Positions 53,881 to 64,000 of a stretch of 64,000 bases of DNA are shown one piece after another. The notes beneath the pieces were generated by a model. The model worked only from the letters and a program-made list of their open reading frames with translations, ran no database searches and had not been told where the DNA came from. Made by a program: the position numbers and the translations under genes. This DNA comes from Sphaerosporella brunnea (taxonomy: Eukaryota > Ascomycota > Pezizomycetes > Pezizales > Pyronemataceae): contig VXIS01000137.1 of the NCBI GenBank assembly GCA_008704415.1, forward strand, positions 1-64,000, in the 5' to 3' direction. Each line of letters begins with the position of its first letter. The stretch's first letter is position 1.

Positions 53881-55794
53881 AATCTGAGAACAGCAAATGA
53901 ATCAGGATTCTTTGAAGTCTTAGATCTGAGGGTTCTAGCCGATTCCATTGAGAGGAAAAGCCGGTAGCTTAGTCGGAAGACTCCATCCAAACTTGCGCCG
54001 TGACAGACCTCATTGTGGGGGAGGGCTGGTTGGGTGCTGGCACATCTTGTATGTCAGCAACTGGTCACACCGAGACTTGTGCAATGATTGACTCTGCATG
54101 TTTCGAATAAATTGAGGAGGGCGGTGGAGATATTTCTTGGCACATTTTGCGGTTGCTACAACTGGCGAGGTGACCGGAAGTGCTTATTTCTCAGTTCTGT
54201 CACAGTAGGTGGTACTGTGGTCAACTCCGCCATTTTCAGTGTGGGCGTGGAAGGGGTACCACCTGCAGCAATGAAATCGGATTGCAATACCTAATTTGAA
54301 AGCTGTGACTCCTGGCCGTCTCTCAGAGGCGGCCCCTCAGAGGCTGCATAGTGGAAGATTTGTCATGTGCTGAGTGCTATCCAGCACGATGCATATAAAG
54401 CAAAAACTATGCCAATGTACCTGTTTTCGAGCCGCTAGCATGGACACAGTGAATATCGCGCTTCATAGCCCGAGTGTCGCAATGCGATGTGCTAGATGAA
54501 ATCAAGGGCGGGATCTCTAATTTCAATTCCCTATGGCCTTCCATTCATCATCTCAATATGTAGCTTGAAAGCCTACACGGATACTTTTTTGGCGCTGTAA
54601 ACAGAAATATTTCCATTATACAACCCCGAGGGGTCATTGTACACCCCTTACTTGTCCCCACCCTTGGCCTTTCAACCCCCTTATTGATGGTATCTCATGA
54701 GCTAACTGCTGCCACCTAAAACCTTCCAGATGCTCGAGGCTGAGGGACCGGGCGTCAGCCTTGGTATTTTGAGAGCTTGAAAACACTCGATATTCCATCC
54801 AGCAGATTTCAACTAATGCCGAACATATTCCGTCCACCAGGGACGCCGATGTCAGGTATAATTGGTCCCCATCTCTGGCACTGCCTGTTTTTGCATTCTT
54901 TAATTCTCTTTGTCTCAAAGCACCGCACATGCACTCTTTGTATCATTCCCTAGTTGCTTCTTTCCCTAAGTCGTTCCCTCTCCGCGATTGAACACCTCGT
55001 CGTGTGTCCACCTGTACGCTTGTGTAAAACTCGACAATGCATTGAAACAGCACCGTATAATGACTGCACTCTATCTGACAAGCCTGAACACAATTTGCTC
55101 CGTAGTATTTTGCAAGGATTTCTATTCACAATCTTCGATTCATTTTATATGTTCCATCCGGGTGACAAAACACCTGTAAAACCACTAGGTTCACTAAACC
55201 GCGTACAAGGAAGATAGGCCAAACAGTAATCCTTTTCTAAGGAAAAGACACTTGTTGGGCGAAGAGCTTTCAGATACGGGATCGGTAAAGATTCGCTAAT
55301 GGTACGAGTATATTCGTACGGAAGGGAAAATAGAATAAAGATTTCGAAACGAATATAGATTGTGTAAACGATAATATTGTTAAGGCTGAACCTCACAATA
55401 TTCTAACGATGATGTCTGCTAACTCTGGTGGTCTCTCAACTCGAGGGAAATCTCGCGGTTTATATCCTGACGGATTCGCCTTTGAGCCTCAAAGTTGAGT
55501 TCCAATCCTCGGACGAACAATTGCCCCTATTGCCACGTAAGGGTACCGAGCTTCTTTGACTAGCCAGGGATTATAGATAACCCCCACTCCAACTCGGACA
55601 CTCTTCTGCAGCTATGGCGTGATTGAACGCGTAAGCTTTGATGCCTAGAATGCCCTTTTGAAGTGCCGCAGTAGCTATGACGTGATGACCAATTACCGAA
55701 GTGACTTTGGTACTTATCAAGTCTTGTCACAGGTGCTCCCCTCATATACCCACCGGGTACGTTCCGGTAAAACGGTCGGGCGCAACGTGATCTG
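53881..55794. other. No gene seen
   Basis: Frames at 54634-54930 (-) and 54954-55217 (+) are not recognised. No repeat family identified. Confidence 0.4.
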
Positions 55795-56005
55795 AGTTAT
55801 TTTGTACTCTGGAAAAAACTATTTTTCTATGGGACCCGGCAACTAACCACGTTTTGCTATATAACTCACGGTGAATAACCTGTGACAACTGCAAGATGTT
55901 AGACCAACACAGTTGTCATTATTCATTTGTATGCGCACGAATGGGGAGTTATTTTGTACCCTGGAAAAAACTATTTTTCTATGGGAACCGGCAACTAACT
56001 TCACC
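55795..56005 (+). repeat. Direct 60-bp repeat around a hairpin
   Basis: GAGTTATTTTGTACTCTGGA with AAAAAACTATTTTTCTATGG and CCGGCAACTAAC occurs at 55795 and 55943. Between them GAATAACCTGTGACAACTG pairs with CAGTTGTCATTATTC, forming an imperfect hairpin. Class unknown. Confidence 0.7.
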
Positions 56006-57143
56006 ATCGCCATTATGACGTAAGTCTTGTAACTCTTACAACACTACCTAATAGAGTGGACTTATAGATGATTATACAGCCTCACTGTTGATAATCATCA
56101 CCGTCAATAAACCGTTATGTAACCCTTAAGGTAATGTAGGCATAACTCGTAAGGGGGTACCAGAAATGGTACTGTGGGAGGTGGGTGTAACAACACCCTG
56201 GCGGCTGGCCAACTGGGCGGCCAGCGGAGCAAATAAACAAACAAACCATCACAAACCACAACACCCCCACGTACTCAGAGGCTCAAAATGTTCAATCTAC
56301 CCATGATACTCCTCTCGGGTGTGTTTACAAATTTTATGATAATGTGCAGGCATTAGAAACACTATGGGCTTCTTCACCATGGTTGCAGTGGGTCACATTT
56401 TGAAGCTGTGGATATAACGGCCCCACACTTCGCAAGGGTAATTTGATGTGATGTCATTTTTTGTTCTTAGATTTGTACCATTCTCTATGTTTGTGTTCTC
56501 AGCTGTCCGTCCCGTTGGTCGGCAGTTAGGGTTACTCGGCAGGATTGAACATACACAATAAGTATGACTAGATTCTTTGTACGCAGAGCGAAAACGCTCC
56601 ACGGCACGACAAATATCGTAACTCTTATCGTTTTTGTTTTGATTATATTGCATTCGGCCGCAAGCGATCATTCCATATATATATAGAAGAGACACTGTGT
56701 TTCATCATTGGATCAGAAGCAACGCTTACTATTGGGGTATGCGGCTCTCTGAAGGAAACAAGATAAGGAAATCTCGATACAAGACAGACGGTAAACACTG
56801 TAGCCACTCCTGTTCCTCCTACTCCTTCCCTTTCTCTTTCAGCTTCCACTTCTCCTTTGATTTTCCACCCCGGCGCTTCCGCTTCCTGTGTGGCTTAGTG
56901 TTTCCCGCTCCTGCTTCCATGTAGAAGTGGAAGCATACATCGCCGCCACTGGCCACGTGAGGCCCTGATTGGGTGCTCTTCCTGACTGGCTGGGCCGCGG
57001 TACGGCCCGAGGGGTGCGGGAGGTACTTTCTCTCGACCATCATCGATCCCGCTTTGTCCTTAACGAGGGGTCCAGGGCTGGGCCATTCTGCATGCGAGGC
57101 GTCCGTCGCATTGAAACTAGTGCGTTGCTGGGACCAGCGTGCT
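56006..57143. other. No gene seen
   Basis: AT-rich then GC-rich sequence with short frames. A TATATATATAG run lies at 56677-56687, but no convincing gene follows. Confidence 0.4.
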
Positions 57144-58028
57144 TCAATTCATTACGTAGGGAGGGGGAGGGATTAGAGGTCGGTTGCGTTGCGGTTCTTG
57201 TTGTTGTTGGCCGGGCAGGCGGGGCAGGCGGGGCCGGCAGTGGAGTTTGGGTGGCAGCAGTCCCAACCCATTGGCTGCAGCTGGGAAGGTGGAGGCTTCG
57301 TAGGCAGCGGAAGCCGTGGTTGCCATACATGTGTCGCTCTGCCTCATGGGTCGAGAAAGACGTTCCCAATTCAGCGCGGAGACCTTATCAAGCATTCGTT
57401 TCAGCGCAAGTACGATTGTGACCAAACCGGCCATGCTGGCTTGTTGTCCTTCCTTGAGGGCGGCAATATGCAGTTCCAAGGCTTGCTGAATGTCAGTGGT
57501 GGTAGGGCTCGGACCTGAGTCCGAGCCCGCATTCTGCATCTTTGCCTCACGCTTCCCCGTGTCTTGAGGTGGAACACACATGGTCGTGCATACGGCGGGC
57601 CTGTGTGGGTCATGCACCGTGGTCCATTCGCTAAGCACATGCGCAGTCTCAGCTCGCCCTTGAGTGAATTCCTCTGGGAGCTACCAGAGAGGACAGCCTG
57701 CGCGTGCCTCCCTGCACGCTCCTTCAGAGTGGACGAACATTCCGCACAGGGCGCATGGGGTCCGAGGGCTCCCATTCTGTGGGAGGATGAAAGAGCGGTA
57801 GGGCATTGAGGCAGAAGTAAGGTTTGTAATCGTAGCATTTTTGAGATTACCACGCCCGACCAACTTGCCATTGAGGCTCCGTTCCCAAACCTGCCTTTGA
57901 AACCCATTCTCTGAACCTCGGAGCCGAAATGAAATGGGCAGCGGGTGTGACATGTTGCTCCCGAAGTTCGCGCACAGATGGCCCTGAAAATACTTGACGA
58001 CAGGAGTCTCATCAAAGCAACCGGTCAA
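57144..58028 (-). pseudogene. Unrecognised ~300-codon frame with one TAG
   Basis: On the minus strand one frame runs from MTGCFDETPVVKYFQGH near 58028 to 57144 with a single TAG near 57680. Before the stop it has CALCGMFVHSEGACREA, a possible zinc-binding cluster. After it come EEFTQGRAETAHVLSEWTTV and a helical IQQALELHIAALKEGQQ, and then a Pro/Arg-rich end. The layout (basic, Cys cluster, helix, Pro-rich) is compatible with a retroelement Gag, but I cannot assign it. Confidence 0.4.
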
Positions 58029-58509
58029 GCTCAGAAACCGTGCTCTACGGTCGAAATTCTGGGGCGTGATCTCTCAGTCTTATGGACTCGAAAAATAAGG
58101 CACGCGAACAAGCAAGAGACGGTCCCTTTCAACACGAGGTTTGAAAGTGGGGCATGGATCTCTACAACCCTCGAGAAGAAGCAGCAAAGGAATGCTGCAG
58201 CTTCAAGTTCGGCATCTGTGAATCTCAACCTCACGGTTTTTATAGACTTATTATAGTTGGAGAGCAATCGCGGGCTGACGAGGAACAGCTTCGTCGTCTA
58301 GAGTAATGTCAGCTGCTAGAGGAAGGTCCTGCTATGGAGCATATAGATGGTAGGTAATGAGAGTTCATATAGTGAATCGCAGTCAGGGGAAGAATGAAAT
58401 CATGGGCCCATCTGCGTCTCTTCGCGCCAAAGGAGCGCTCTGTGTAGTACAAAAGCTGTGTTAATCGTGGCGGCCTTGCATATAGTACTTCATCTGAGTC
58501 CATGTGAAA
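58029..58509. other. No gene seen
   Basis: Short frames only. Confidence 0.4.
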
Positions 58510-58620
58510 AGGGACGTTCGGGTAGTTGAAGGTAAGTTGATTGGAAGGAAGGAAGGGTTGAGGAACCAAGGTCTATCTACCCAGCCTCACTCAGCGGCAC
58601 TCCTGCCTATGTACATCCCT
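58510..58620 (-). mobile_element. hAT leader fragment
   Basis: GAAGGTAAGTTGATTGGAAG and CACTCCTGCCTATGTACATC match the leader of the palindrome hAT element (about 13990-14090 and 6740-6840) with about ten percent differences. No transposase follows, so only this leader survived. Confidence 0.75.
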
Positions 58621-59124
58621 ACACCCTGCGGCAAAATAAAACTTCTCTAGGAGCATCTGCTTGAGATAGACCCCTCATTTTGAAAGGTGCGCTCGCAGCT
58701 GCACAGGATTGACTTAGTTTCTCGCGAGGGTGGCGTTCTTGGGTCCGGCACAGATCGCATAAGTAGGTGGCAATGACAAGGTTGAACACATTGGGAAACC
58801 TTGTGACGTGCAGGGAATACTATTGACATATTTCGCACAAATATAGGGCAAGGAACTCAATCACCGATGAGTGGTTCAGAGAAACAAGACACTATGACCA
58901 TGTGGCTACTAAGCATAAGAACAGACCCAGGTCGGAGTTTAGTTTCCACCTGTGACCGCTTTATGCATAACGATTCGAAAATTGGAGCTGGTGTCGGATA
59001 GACATACGACCCGAGATCTTGTCTGGACGTCCTCGTGACAAACGCTTCAGGCGTGTGGGAGACCCATATGTGATTCCTCTCAACATCTGGCCTAAGGGGC
59101 GCAGTGTAATGAACCTCGATCAGG
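58621..59124. other. No gene seen
   Basis: No frame or repeat recognised. Confidence 0.4.
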
Positions 59125-60950
59125 CTGTGTCATGAGACCTGCCTGCCCTCATCTTGTACGCTCAGCCGAGTAGTGCGGCTCCGCGTTATCTTGTTACGAT
59201 AATCCTTGACACACTGACCTTCCTTGTTGTGCTTGGGTTCTTGATCTACCTCGGGTGCTTCTAGCACATTCTGTTAGCTTCCATCACCTTCTGGCATCCG
59301 CATGAACCGCGTCCTCCTGTTGCTGGAAGGTTCAAGTTTTGATTTGTCATGCTTTGTCAGTTGCAAGGATTGTTGGTACGCGGATAAGTAGTAGTGAGGC
59401 GTACACGCTCTTCGCTTCTGTATGTTTCCATGAGTTTCCGTTAGTTTCTTTCGTGTTCTGTTTTGTAATGTTTTGCCACTACGTCTTTCCGCGAGTTTCT
59501 ATGTGTCTCTTCTGGGAGTCATTCCCATGTCTCATTCGCATGTTCTTCTGGTTTCTGTTTGTTTCCGTCTGTGTTACCATGGAAAGGTATGTAAGGGTGC
59601 TGGATCTCCTATAGATAGCCTTTCCCCTTCACTCGACAATTCACCTTGTTTCTTCGTTCTTGAACCCTAGTTCACCTTCGTCTCTCGTCCTTGAACTTCA
59701 GTTTACTCTTGAACTCAAGTTCATTCTCGCCTTTGGGTCTACACCTGCGTGCTGTAGATCTTCCTTGCCTCTGGTAGGTTCTCTGCTCCAGTAGCTTAGA
59801 ACCTTTTGTCCTTTCGGCATAACGATATAGCCTCAACAACCCTTCGTTGCAGTCTCACCTGCATTCTTTCTCCTTGCCCTGCAGACCTGAGCCTTGAGCC
59901 TTGTCTGCCCTTTGTCCGTTCTTTACACTTTGTCGAGTCAACCCCCGTTGACTCTATATCGTCATGGCCGACTCCTCCTCCTCCGCACCTCTGAGTCCAC
60001 AAGAAGAGGCTGCTCAAGCCCTGCGCGCAAATGCCTGGCGCAACCTCCAAGCTGCCCTTCTAGTAGCCGACGTTCCTGACCCGTCTCCACGTCCGGTGGT
60101 CCAAGCTAAGACCGCTTCCGACCTTGCCGCCCCCATCTACAGGGCCTATCAGGTAGGCTCCATAGCCTACAAGACGAACAACTTGGGTCTTGAGCCCACC
60201 GTCCCAGTTGACGCAGGCACTTCACAGTGTGCTCTCGCCCTCTGGGAATTCTTCTGGCAGGGTTACCGCTATGCAGAGCTCGCTGCTCTGCAAAACCGCG
60301 CCGCCGCTGCTGCACCTCCTGTTGCACACACCCGGGCCCCCAAGATCGACGAGCCGGAGCCATATCATGGAGACCGTGACAAGTTCGACGGCTTCATGAA
60401 GCAACTCCATGCGGTCTTCAACTCTGACCAAACTCGTTACGGCACGGACCAGGCCAAGTTAGCCTACGCCGCGTCGTTTCTCCGTGGTAGTGCCGCCCGC
60501 TGGTTTGAACTCCATATGAACCAGACCACCGGTGCTATGAGTTTTGTCACCTTTGAGACTTTCGTTCAAGCCTTCCAAGCCGCCTTCTCCAATCTGGACG
60601 CTCAGTTCACCGCTGAAGGCAAACTTTGCAAGCTCAGGCAGGGTACCGACACGTGCTCTGCCTATCAAGGGAAGTTCATTAGCCTTATGGCTATTTTTGG
60701 TTGGGACGGCCAGTCCGTTTGCCACAGACACACCTACACTTCCACTACGGTAAAGTATATATATATAGAGTGAAGCCTTTACGACACTGCAACCGCTACG
60801 GCTTCTGCCAAGCCTTGGAACCCACTACTGCCAAGCTAACCGTTTCAGGCATCCCCGCCCACTACTGCATTCCTCTGCATCCCAACTAACCACCACCATC
60901 ATGGTCGATGCGTCCTAACCCCCATCAATCCTCTTCATCGAATCTGCTAA
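59125..60950 (+). mobile_element. Ty3/gypsy retrotransposon relic (5' part)
   Basis: A gag gene is preceded by about 800 bp that may include the LTR, beginning near TGTGTCATGAGACCTG at 59128. Its end and the primer site were not located. After gag, short matches to a Gag tail (AKPWNP-like at about 60810, MVDAS at 60901) continue to about 60950, and then similarity stops. Protease, RT and integrase are absent. Confidence 0.55.
59964..60773 (+). pseudogene. Gypsy Gag, C-terminally truncated (269 codons)
   Basis: ATG 59964 begins MADSSSSAPLSPQEEAAQ. Residues about 130-250 are a retrotransposon Gag domain: EPEPYHGDRDKFDGFMKQ, then YAASFLRGSAARWFELH, then FVQAFQAAFSNLDAQF and KLCKLRQGTDTCSAYQGKF. 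After GWDGQS the sequence diverges through a probable deletion, ending in a stop after a TATATATATAG run. No zinc knuckle remains. Confidence 0.85.
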
Positions 60951-61136
60951 CCATATCCTCTCATCGCGCCTGATGCCTCTCTTCGCGCCTGATGTCGCCG
61001 ATGATGTCGCTGACGATGTCTCCTCTCCTGAAAATTACCGCGTCTCTCATCTGCATCTACCTACACCGCAACTCTTTGATCTGTCGCGTGCTTGATTGCC
61101 TTACCGCTCCCTTCCCTCACGTCACTACCGCTCCAA

Positions 61137-61856
61137 ATGTGCGACACGTCATTGTCACTAAGGCTCCATATGTCCTACGCGTTTACTCGATCATCCTTTG
61201 ACTCCTCCCTCAAAGGCTCATTGCTGCCGTCGGCTCTTACCCCGTTTTCACTTCTCAAAAAGCAAACCAGCATTCCGCGACCTCCAAGAGTGCAAACCTG
61301 GCAGGCACCGGCTTCTCTGCCTCCTCCTCCTGAGCATCCGCTGTTGCTACCTCCGGCTTCTCTGCCTCCTTCTCCTGGGCTGACGCTGTCACTACCTCCG
61401 GCTTCTCTACCTCCTGCTCCTGGGCTGCCGCTGTCACTCCCTCCGGCATCTCTACGTCCTCCCAGGGTTGATCGCAAATGTCCTGTGTCTAACTGCCAGT
61501 ATTCGGTGAAACTGGGTTCACAGTCGGTGAAAGAGAACATGATCAGGTACATGCGGAAAATGCGTACAGAGGAAAAGCGCACTCCTCATGCTCCACAACC
61601 GCACCTGAACCTGAATGATGCAAGTTTTGGATATAAACCGCGCATATCGCAGCGAGAGCTTGAGTGCTTGTCTGTCGAGGAGCGTGACAAGCTTAGACAT
61701 GACGTCCGGAACCAACATCACTGTCGCCACCGGAAACTGTCTAAAGAGAAAGCAAGGGAGCAAGCTGCTGCCCACGGATACGTTACTCACAAGCGACGAA
61801 ATGGGGGGGTTGTTTTGCATCTATCTGCACTTCTCCCTCTCTGTAACTGTTCCTGA
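61137..61856 (+). CDS. Pro/Leu-repeat ORF with Cys-containing tail (239 aa)
   Basis: ATG 61137 opens a frame whose middle (codons about 57-109) is a 15-residue repeat (PPASLPPSPGLTLSL type) encoded by a 45-bp minisatellite. The C-terminal third has KCPVSNCQYSVKLG followed by a basic helical KENMIRYMRKMRTEEKR, reminiscent of a zinc-finger-like module without clear His partners. It ends KRRNGGVV and a hydrophobic tail. The repeat suggests slippage rather than selection, and expression is uncertain. Confidence 0.3.
   Translation: MCDTSLSLRLHMSYAFTRSSFDSSLKGSLLPSALTPFSLLKKQTSIPRPPRVQTWQAPASLPPPPEHPLLLPPASLPPSPGLTLSLPPASLPPAPGLPLSLPPASLRPPRVDRKCPVSNCQYSVKLGSQSVKENMIRYMRKMRTEEKRTPHAPQPHLNLNDASFGYKPRISQRELECLSVEERDKLRHDVRNQHHCRHRKLSKEKAREQAAAHGYVTHKRRNGGVVLHLSALLPLCNCS
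61306..61463 (+). repeat. 45-bp minisatellite, about 3.5 copies
   Basis: Units begin CTCCGGCTTCTCT and contain CTCCTGGGCTG and GCTGTCACT. They keep a reading frame (45 = 3x15) and differ by a few substitutions. Confidence 0.85.
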
Positions 61857-63519
61857 GCACCTTAATAAGCAGCCAAAGGGGTGGCTGTGAGCCTTTTCCT
61901 TATATCTTGATTCAAGGCTGAGAGTGGGTTATCCTTTAGCTTAATAGAAGTGCCAGGAAGTCTCGATTATCACAATGTAATAATCTTAAGGGGTTCTCTT
62001 TAATCTCAGGAAAGACAACAGAGAAGAGGATCTGTGTCTTTGAGGAGGCTTTGGTTGTTTTTCGTTCGTCTTGGTTTCGAAGCTGATGATTCTGGAGATC
62101 TGGAGGAGTTGTGTGGGCAGGAACGGCGCTCTGTATAGAAGAACCCGCTCTTCTTTAATCGTTGAGCGGAGGGTCAGTGGGAATCCCTTTGACCCTGAAT
62201 AATAGTGGGGCAAATCCTGTCGTCTGCAGACGGTGTGCTTCGTACGTGGGCAGGGAAATCTTTCATGCATGGGCACGCAATCTTTCCCCGCTCGTGAGTC
62301 TTTTTCTGCAATCAGTGCGTCGTCATATCTATATTGCAGGACGCTGGCATGATCGTCAGCATGCCCTACGGCTTGCTTTGATTGTGCCCCCTTGCGAGAC
62401 TAGACTCTTGCACTCTGACGAGTTCAGCTTATTGTGCAGGATGCTGGCGTGATTAGCTTGCTCTATGGACTGCTTGGATTACGCCCCCTTGCTTCAGCTG
62501 AACTTGCAGTACACCATTAGCAGATGAGGTATTATCAGACTTCTGCGGCAGACGCGGGCACCAATGACTCGTCATATCAATATCGATGTGGGGTTTCTCC
62601 TGTCGTGTCATACCGCCGAAGCACGCCATATGACAAACGACACACACACCGGTGACTAGACTCTGCATATTTGGACTCCACCTTTGTCTGCTGGTCTTTC
62701 CCCTCATTCTGCCAGCTGATGGACTCCGCCGCCCTGTAGGTCGTCCTAGTATTTCGGCAGCTCCGTTGGTACGATGGATGGTATGGCGGCTTGCTTCATA
62801 AAGAGGCTCGTCGCTCCCTTCGCTCTTTTCTCCTTCATCCTTTCTACAACTCCTACTATTCTTTACTCCTGGGACATCGAACGGATCTTCATTACCAACG
62901 CACCATACCGACTTAAGCACCTAAAGGTAGGCACGCGGCGGGAGGCACCCCCAGCGATGCTGCTCTTGCAACACCCTGACCAGTCGTTTGTCGGTAACGG
63001 GACCAAGCTATCTTGCTTGGTACTAACGTATCGTAAGTATCCTCTTTCGAGCGTCCCTTCAATCTCTTTGGCTAACAGTATTTCCTAGCTTCTCGGATCG
63101 CGATCACATGCTCCCATCGCTGGTGCGCTCAAGGCGACGGCGAAATCAGTGCTCTTGACTGATAGTTTGATTGCGCGCAGCTGCGATGATATTCGGGAGC
63201 TGGAGTCGATGCCTGATGAGCTCTGTCAGGATGGGTTAGCAAAACAACGCAAGGCCAGGGAACGGACTCAGCGGAGAGGCGGTCATGGGGAGTAGAATGT
63301 GATGTGTGTATATCTTTAGAATAGATATCTTTGAACCCGACCACCAGAAACCGCGGAAATCCTTGACCGCATTTGGCTGCATCTGATCCTGTTCACCCCG
63401 CCTCAAAAACTGCCAGTTCTGGTCGTTGCCGTGGACCAAAGCTCGAAATGTTGTCCAGTTCGGTTCTGAGTGACGACTGGACTGAGCGGACCGTGTCGAA
63501 CACTATCTGGCTGCCGCTT
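61857..63519. other. No firm gene; short tandem duplication
   Basis: About 60 bp at 62335-62396 (TGCAGGACGCTGGCATGAT...CCCCCTTGC) recurs diverged at 62434-62496 (TGCAGGATGCTGGCGTGAT). Frames at 62453-62920 (-) and 62774-63088 (+) are unrecognised. Confidence 0.5.
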
Positions 63520-64000
63520 GACATACGCCCCCTCCGGCGTTCTCGTTTTATCTACTTTTCAAATGAACAACAGCCAGCATGCATTGACGACGCCGCCATT
63601 GGTGGTGCAGAACTGGGTGATATACGGCCGAAACCTCGGCCTGATATATATCTCCCGCATCCGGCTCCCAATCGCCCAGAGGTGAACGCCAACTTGACAT
63701 ATGCACCAAGGTGCAACAAGTGACTGAAAAGGCAGCTCTCTCGTGACAGCGTCACGTGCCTGGCGTAACTGGCTGCAGCGTGATATGCCCTCCTCCGGCG
63801 TTGTCGTTTTAACAGCGTTTCAGATGAAGAGCTGATCGAACACAGGCACAGATGATGGTATTGCACAGGCCTACATACGGCCAAATTCCCACCGATGTAT
63901 GTCTCCCGCATCCGACTTCTAACACCCAAAGATGAAAGAAAGCACACGTAGATCTATGGACCCGGGTGCAACCAGTAAGTGGAAATGCTGGTCTCCCGGC
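63520..64000 (+). repeat. Tandem duplication reaching the window edge
   Basis: Two diverged units start near 63525 (GCCCCCTCCGGCGTTCTCGT) and 63788 (GCCCTCCTCCGGCGTTGTCG). Both later contain TCTCCCGCATCCG and a CCAGAGGTGAA or CCAAAGATGAA word. Each is about 260 bp. The second unit may continue beyond the window. Confidence 0.7.

Noticed and set aside
57401..58015. A 204-codon minus-strand frame overlapping the 57144-58028 pseudogene
   Set aside because: It is in a different frame, very rich in Arg/Ser/Cys, and overlaps the frame that has a Cys cluster and helices. It is probably a shadow.

Overview
The window looks like nuclear DNA of a transposon-rich basidiomycete fungus, most likely an Agaricomycete. 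The evidence is short introns of 53-72 bp with GTATGT or GTACGT donors, CTGAC/CTAAC branch sites and CAG acceptors; the mix of DIRS, Ty1/copia, Ty3/gypsy, hAT and Tc1/mariner relics; a fungal-type HNH nuclease; a fungal BTB-like protein; and a decayed ATPase-like gene of a family expanded in mushrooms. No bacterial operon, rRNA, CRISPR array or ordinary tRNA gene was found. The species cannot be named from this.

Positions 1-20825 form one enormous inverted repeat folded around an axis at 10405/10406 with no spacer. The two ~10.4 kb arms are almost identical, mostly differing by 1-base indels. The exception is a ~1.06 kb patch inside a hAT transposase that is several percent diverged. The left arm runs off the window, so the full size is unknown. 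Each arm holds the same series from outside to inside: a MITE, a hAT end, fused fragments of a Rab geranylgeranyltransferase beta gene and a UDP-glucose pyrophosphorylase gene, an exon fragment, a BTB/POZ-like gene, a broken hAT element and a gene-poor centre.

From 20.8 to 30.9 kb the sequence is a graveyard of DNA transposons: an ATPase-like pseudogene, MITEs and hAT elements with GCTCGAG-rich or TCTCG-rich subterminal arrays. From 31 to 34.3 kb lie the two best-preserved host-like genes, both on the plus strand. One encodes an Asn/Asp-rich DNR-repeat and proline-rich protein, the other a multi-exon HNH nuclease. They are followed by a 926-bp TIR element carrying an ORF (34.8-35.7 kb), a long decayed inverted repeat containing a tRNA-derived SINE (35.7-37.0 kb), and a minus-strand coiled-coil gene (38.2-39.2 kb).

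From 39.4 to 47.5 kb there is a truncated copia element with its LTR, a ~290-bp dispersed repeat, and a DIRS-type retrotransposon (gag, RT-RNase H, tyrosine recombinase) killed mainly by stop codons of the kind made by C-to-T change. From 48 to 64 kb there is a small minus-strand gene with a TATA box, tandem and inverted MITEs, a DIRS remnant, a Tc1/mariner pseudogene, an unrecognised minus-strand pseudogene, a gypsy gag relic, an ORF with a 45-bp minisatellite, and tandem duplications at the right edge.

Most of the window is therefore accessory or heterochromatin-like DNA. The candidate living genes are the DNR-repeat protein, the HNH nuclease, the 48.1-48.9 kb gene and possibly the coiled-coil and BTB-like genes.
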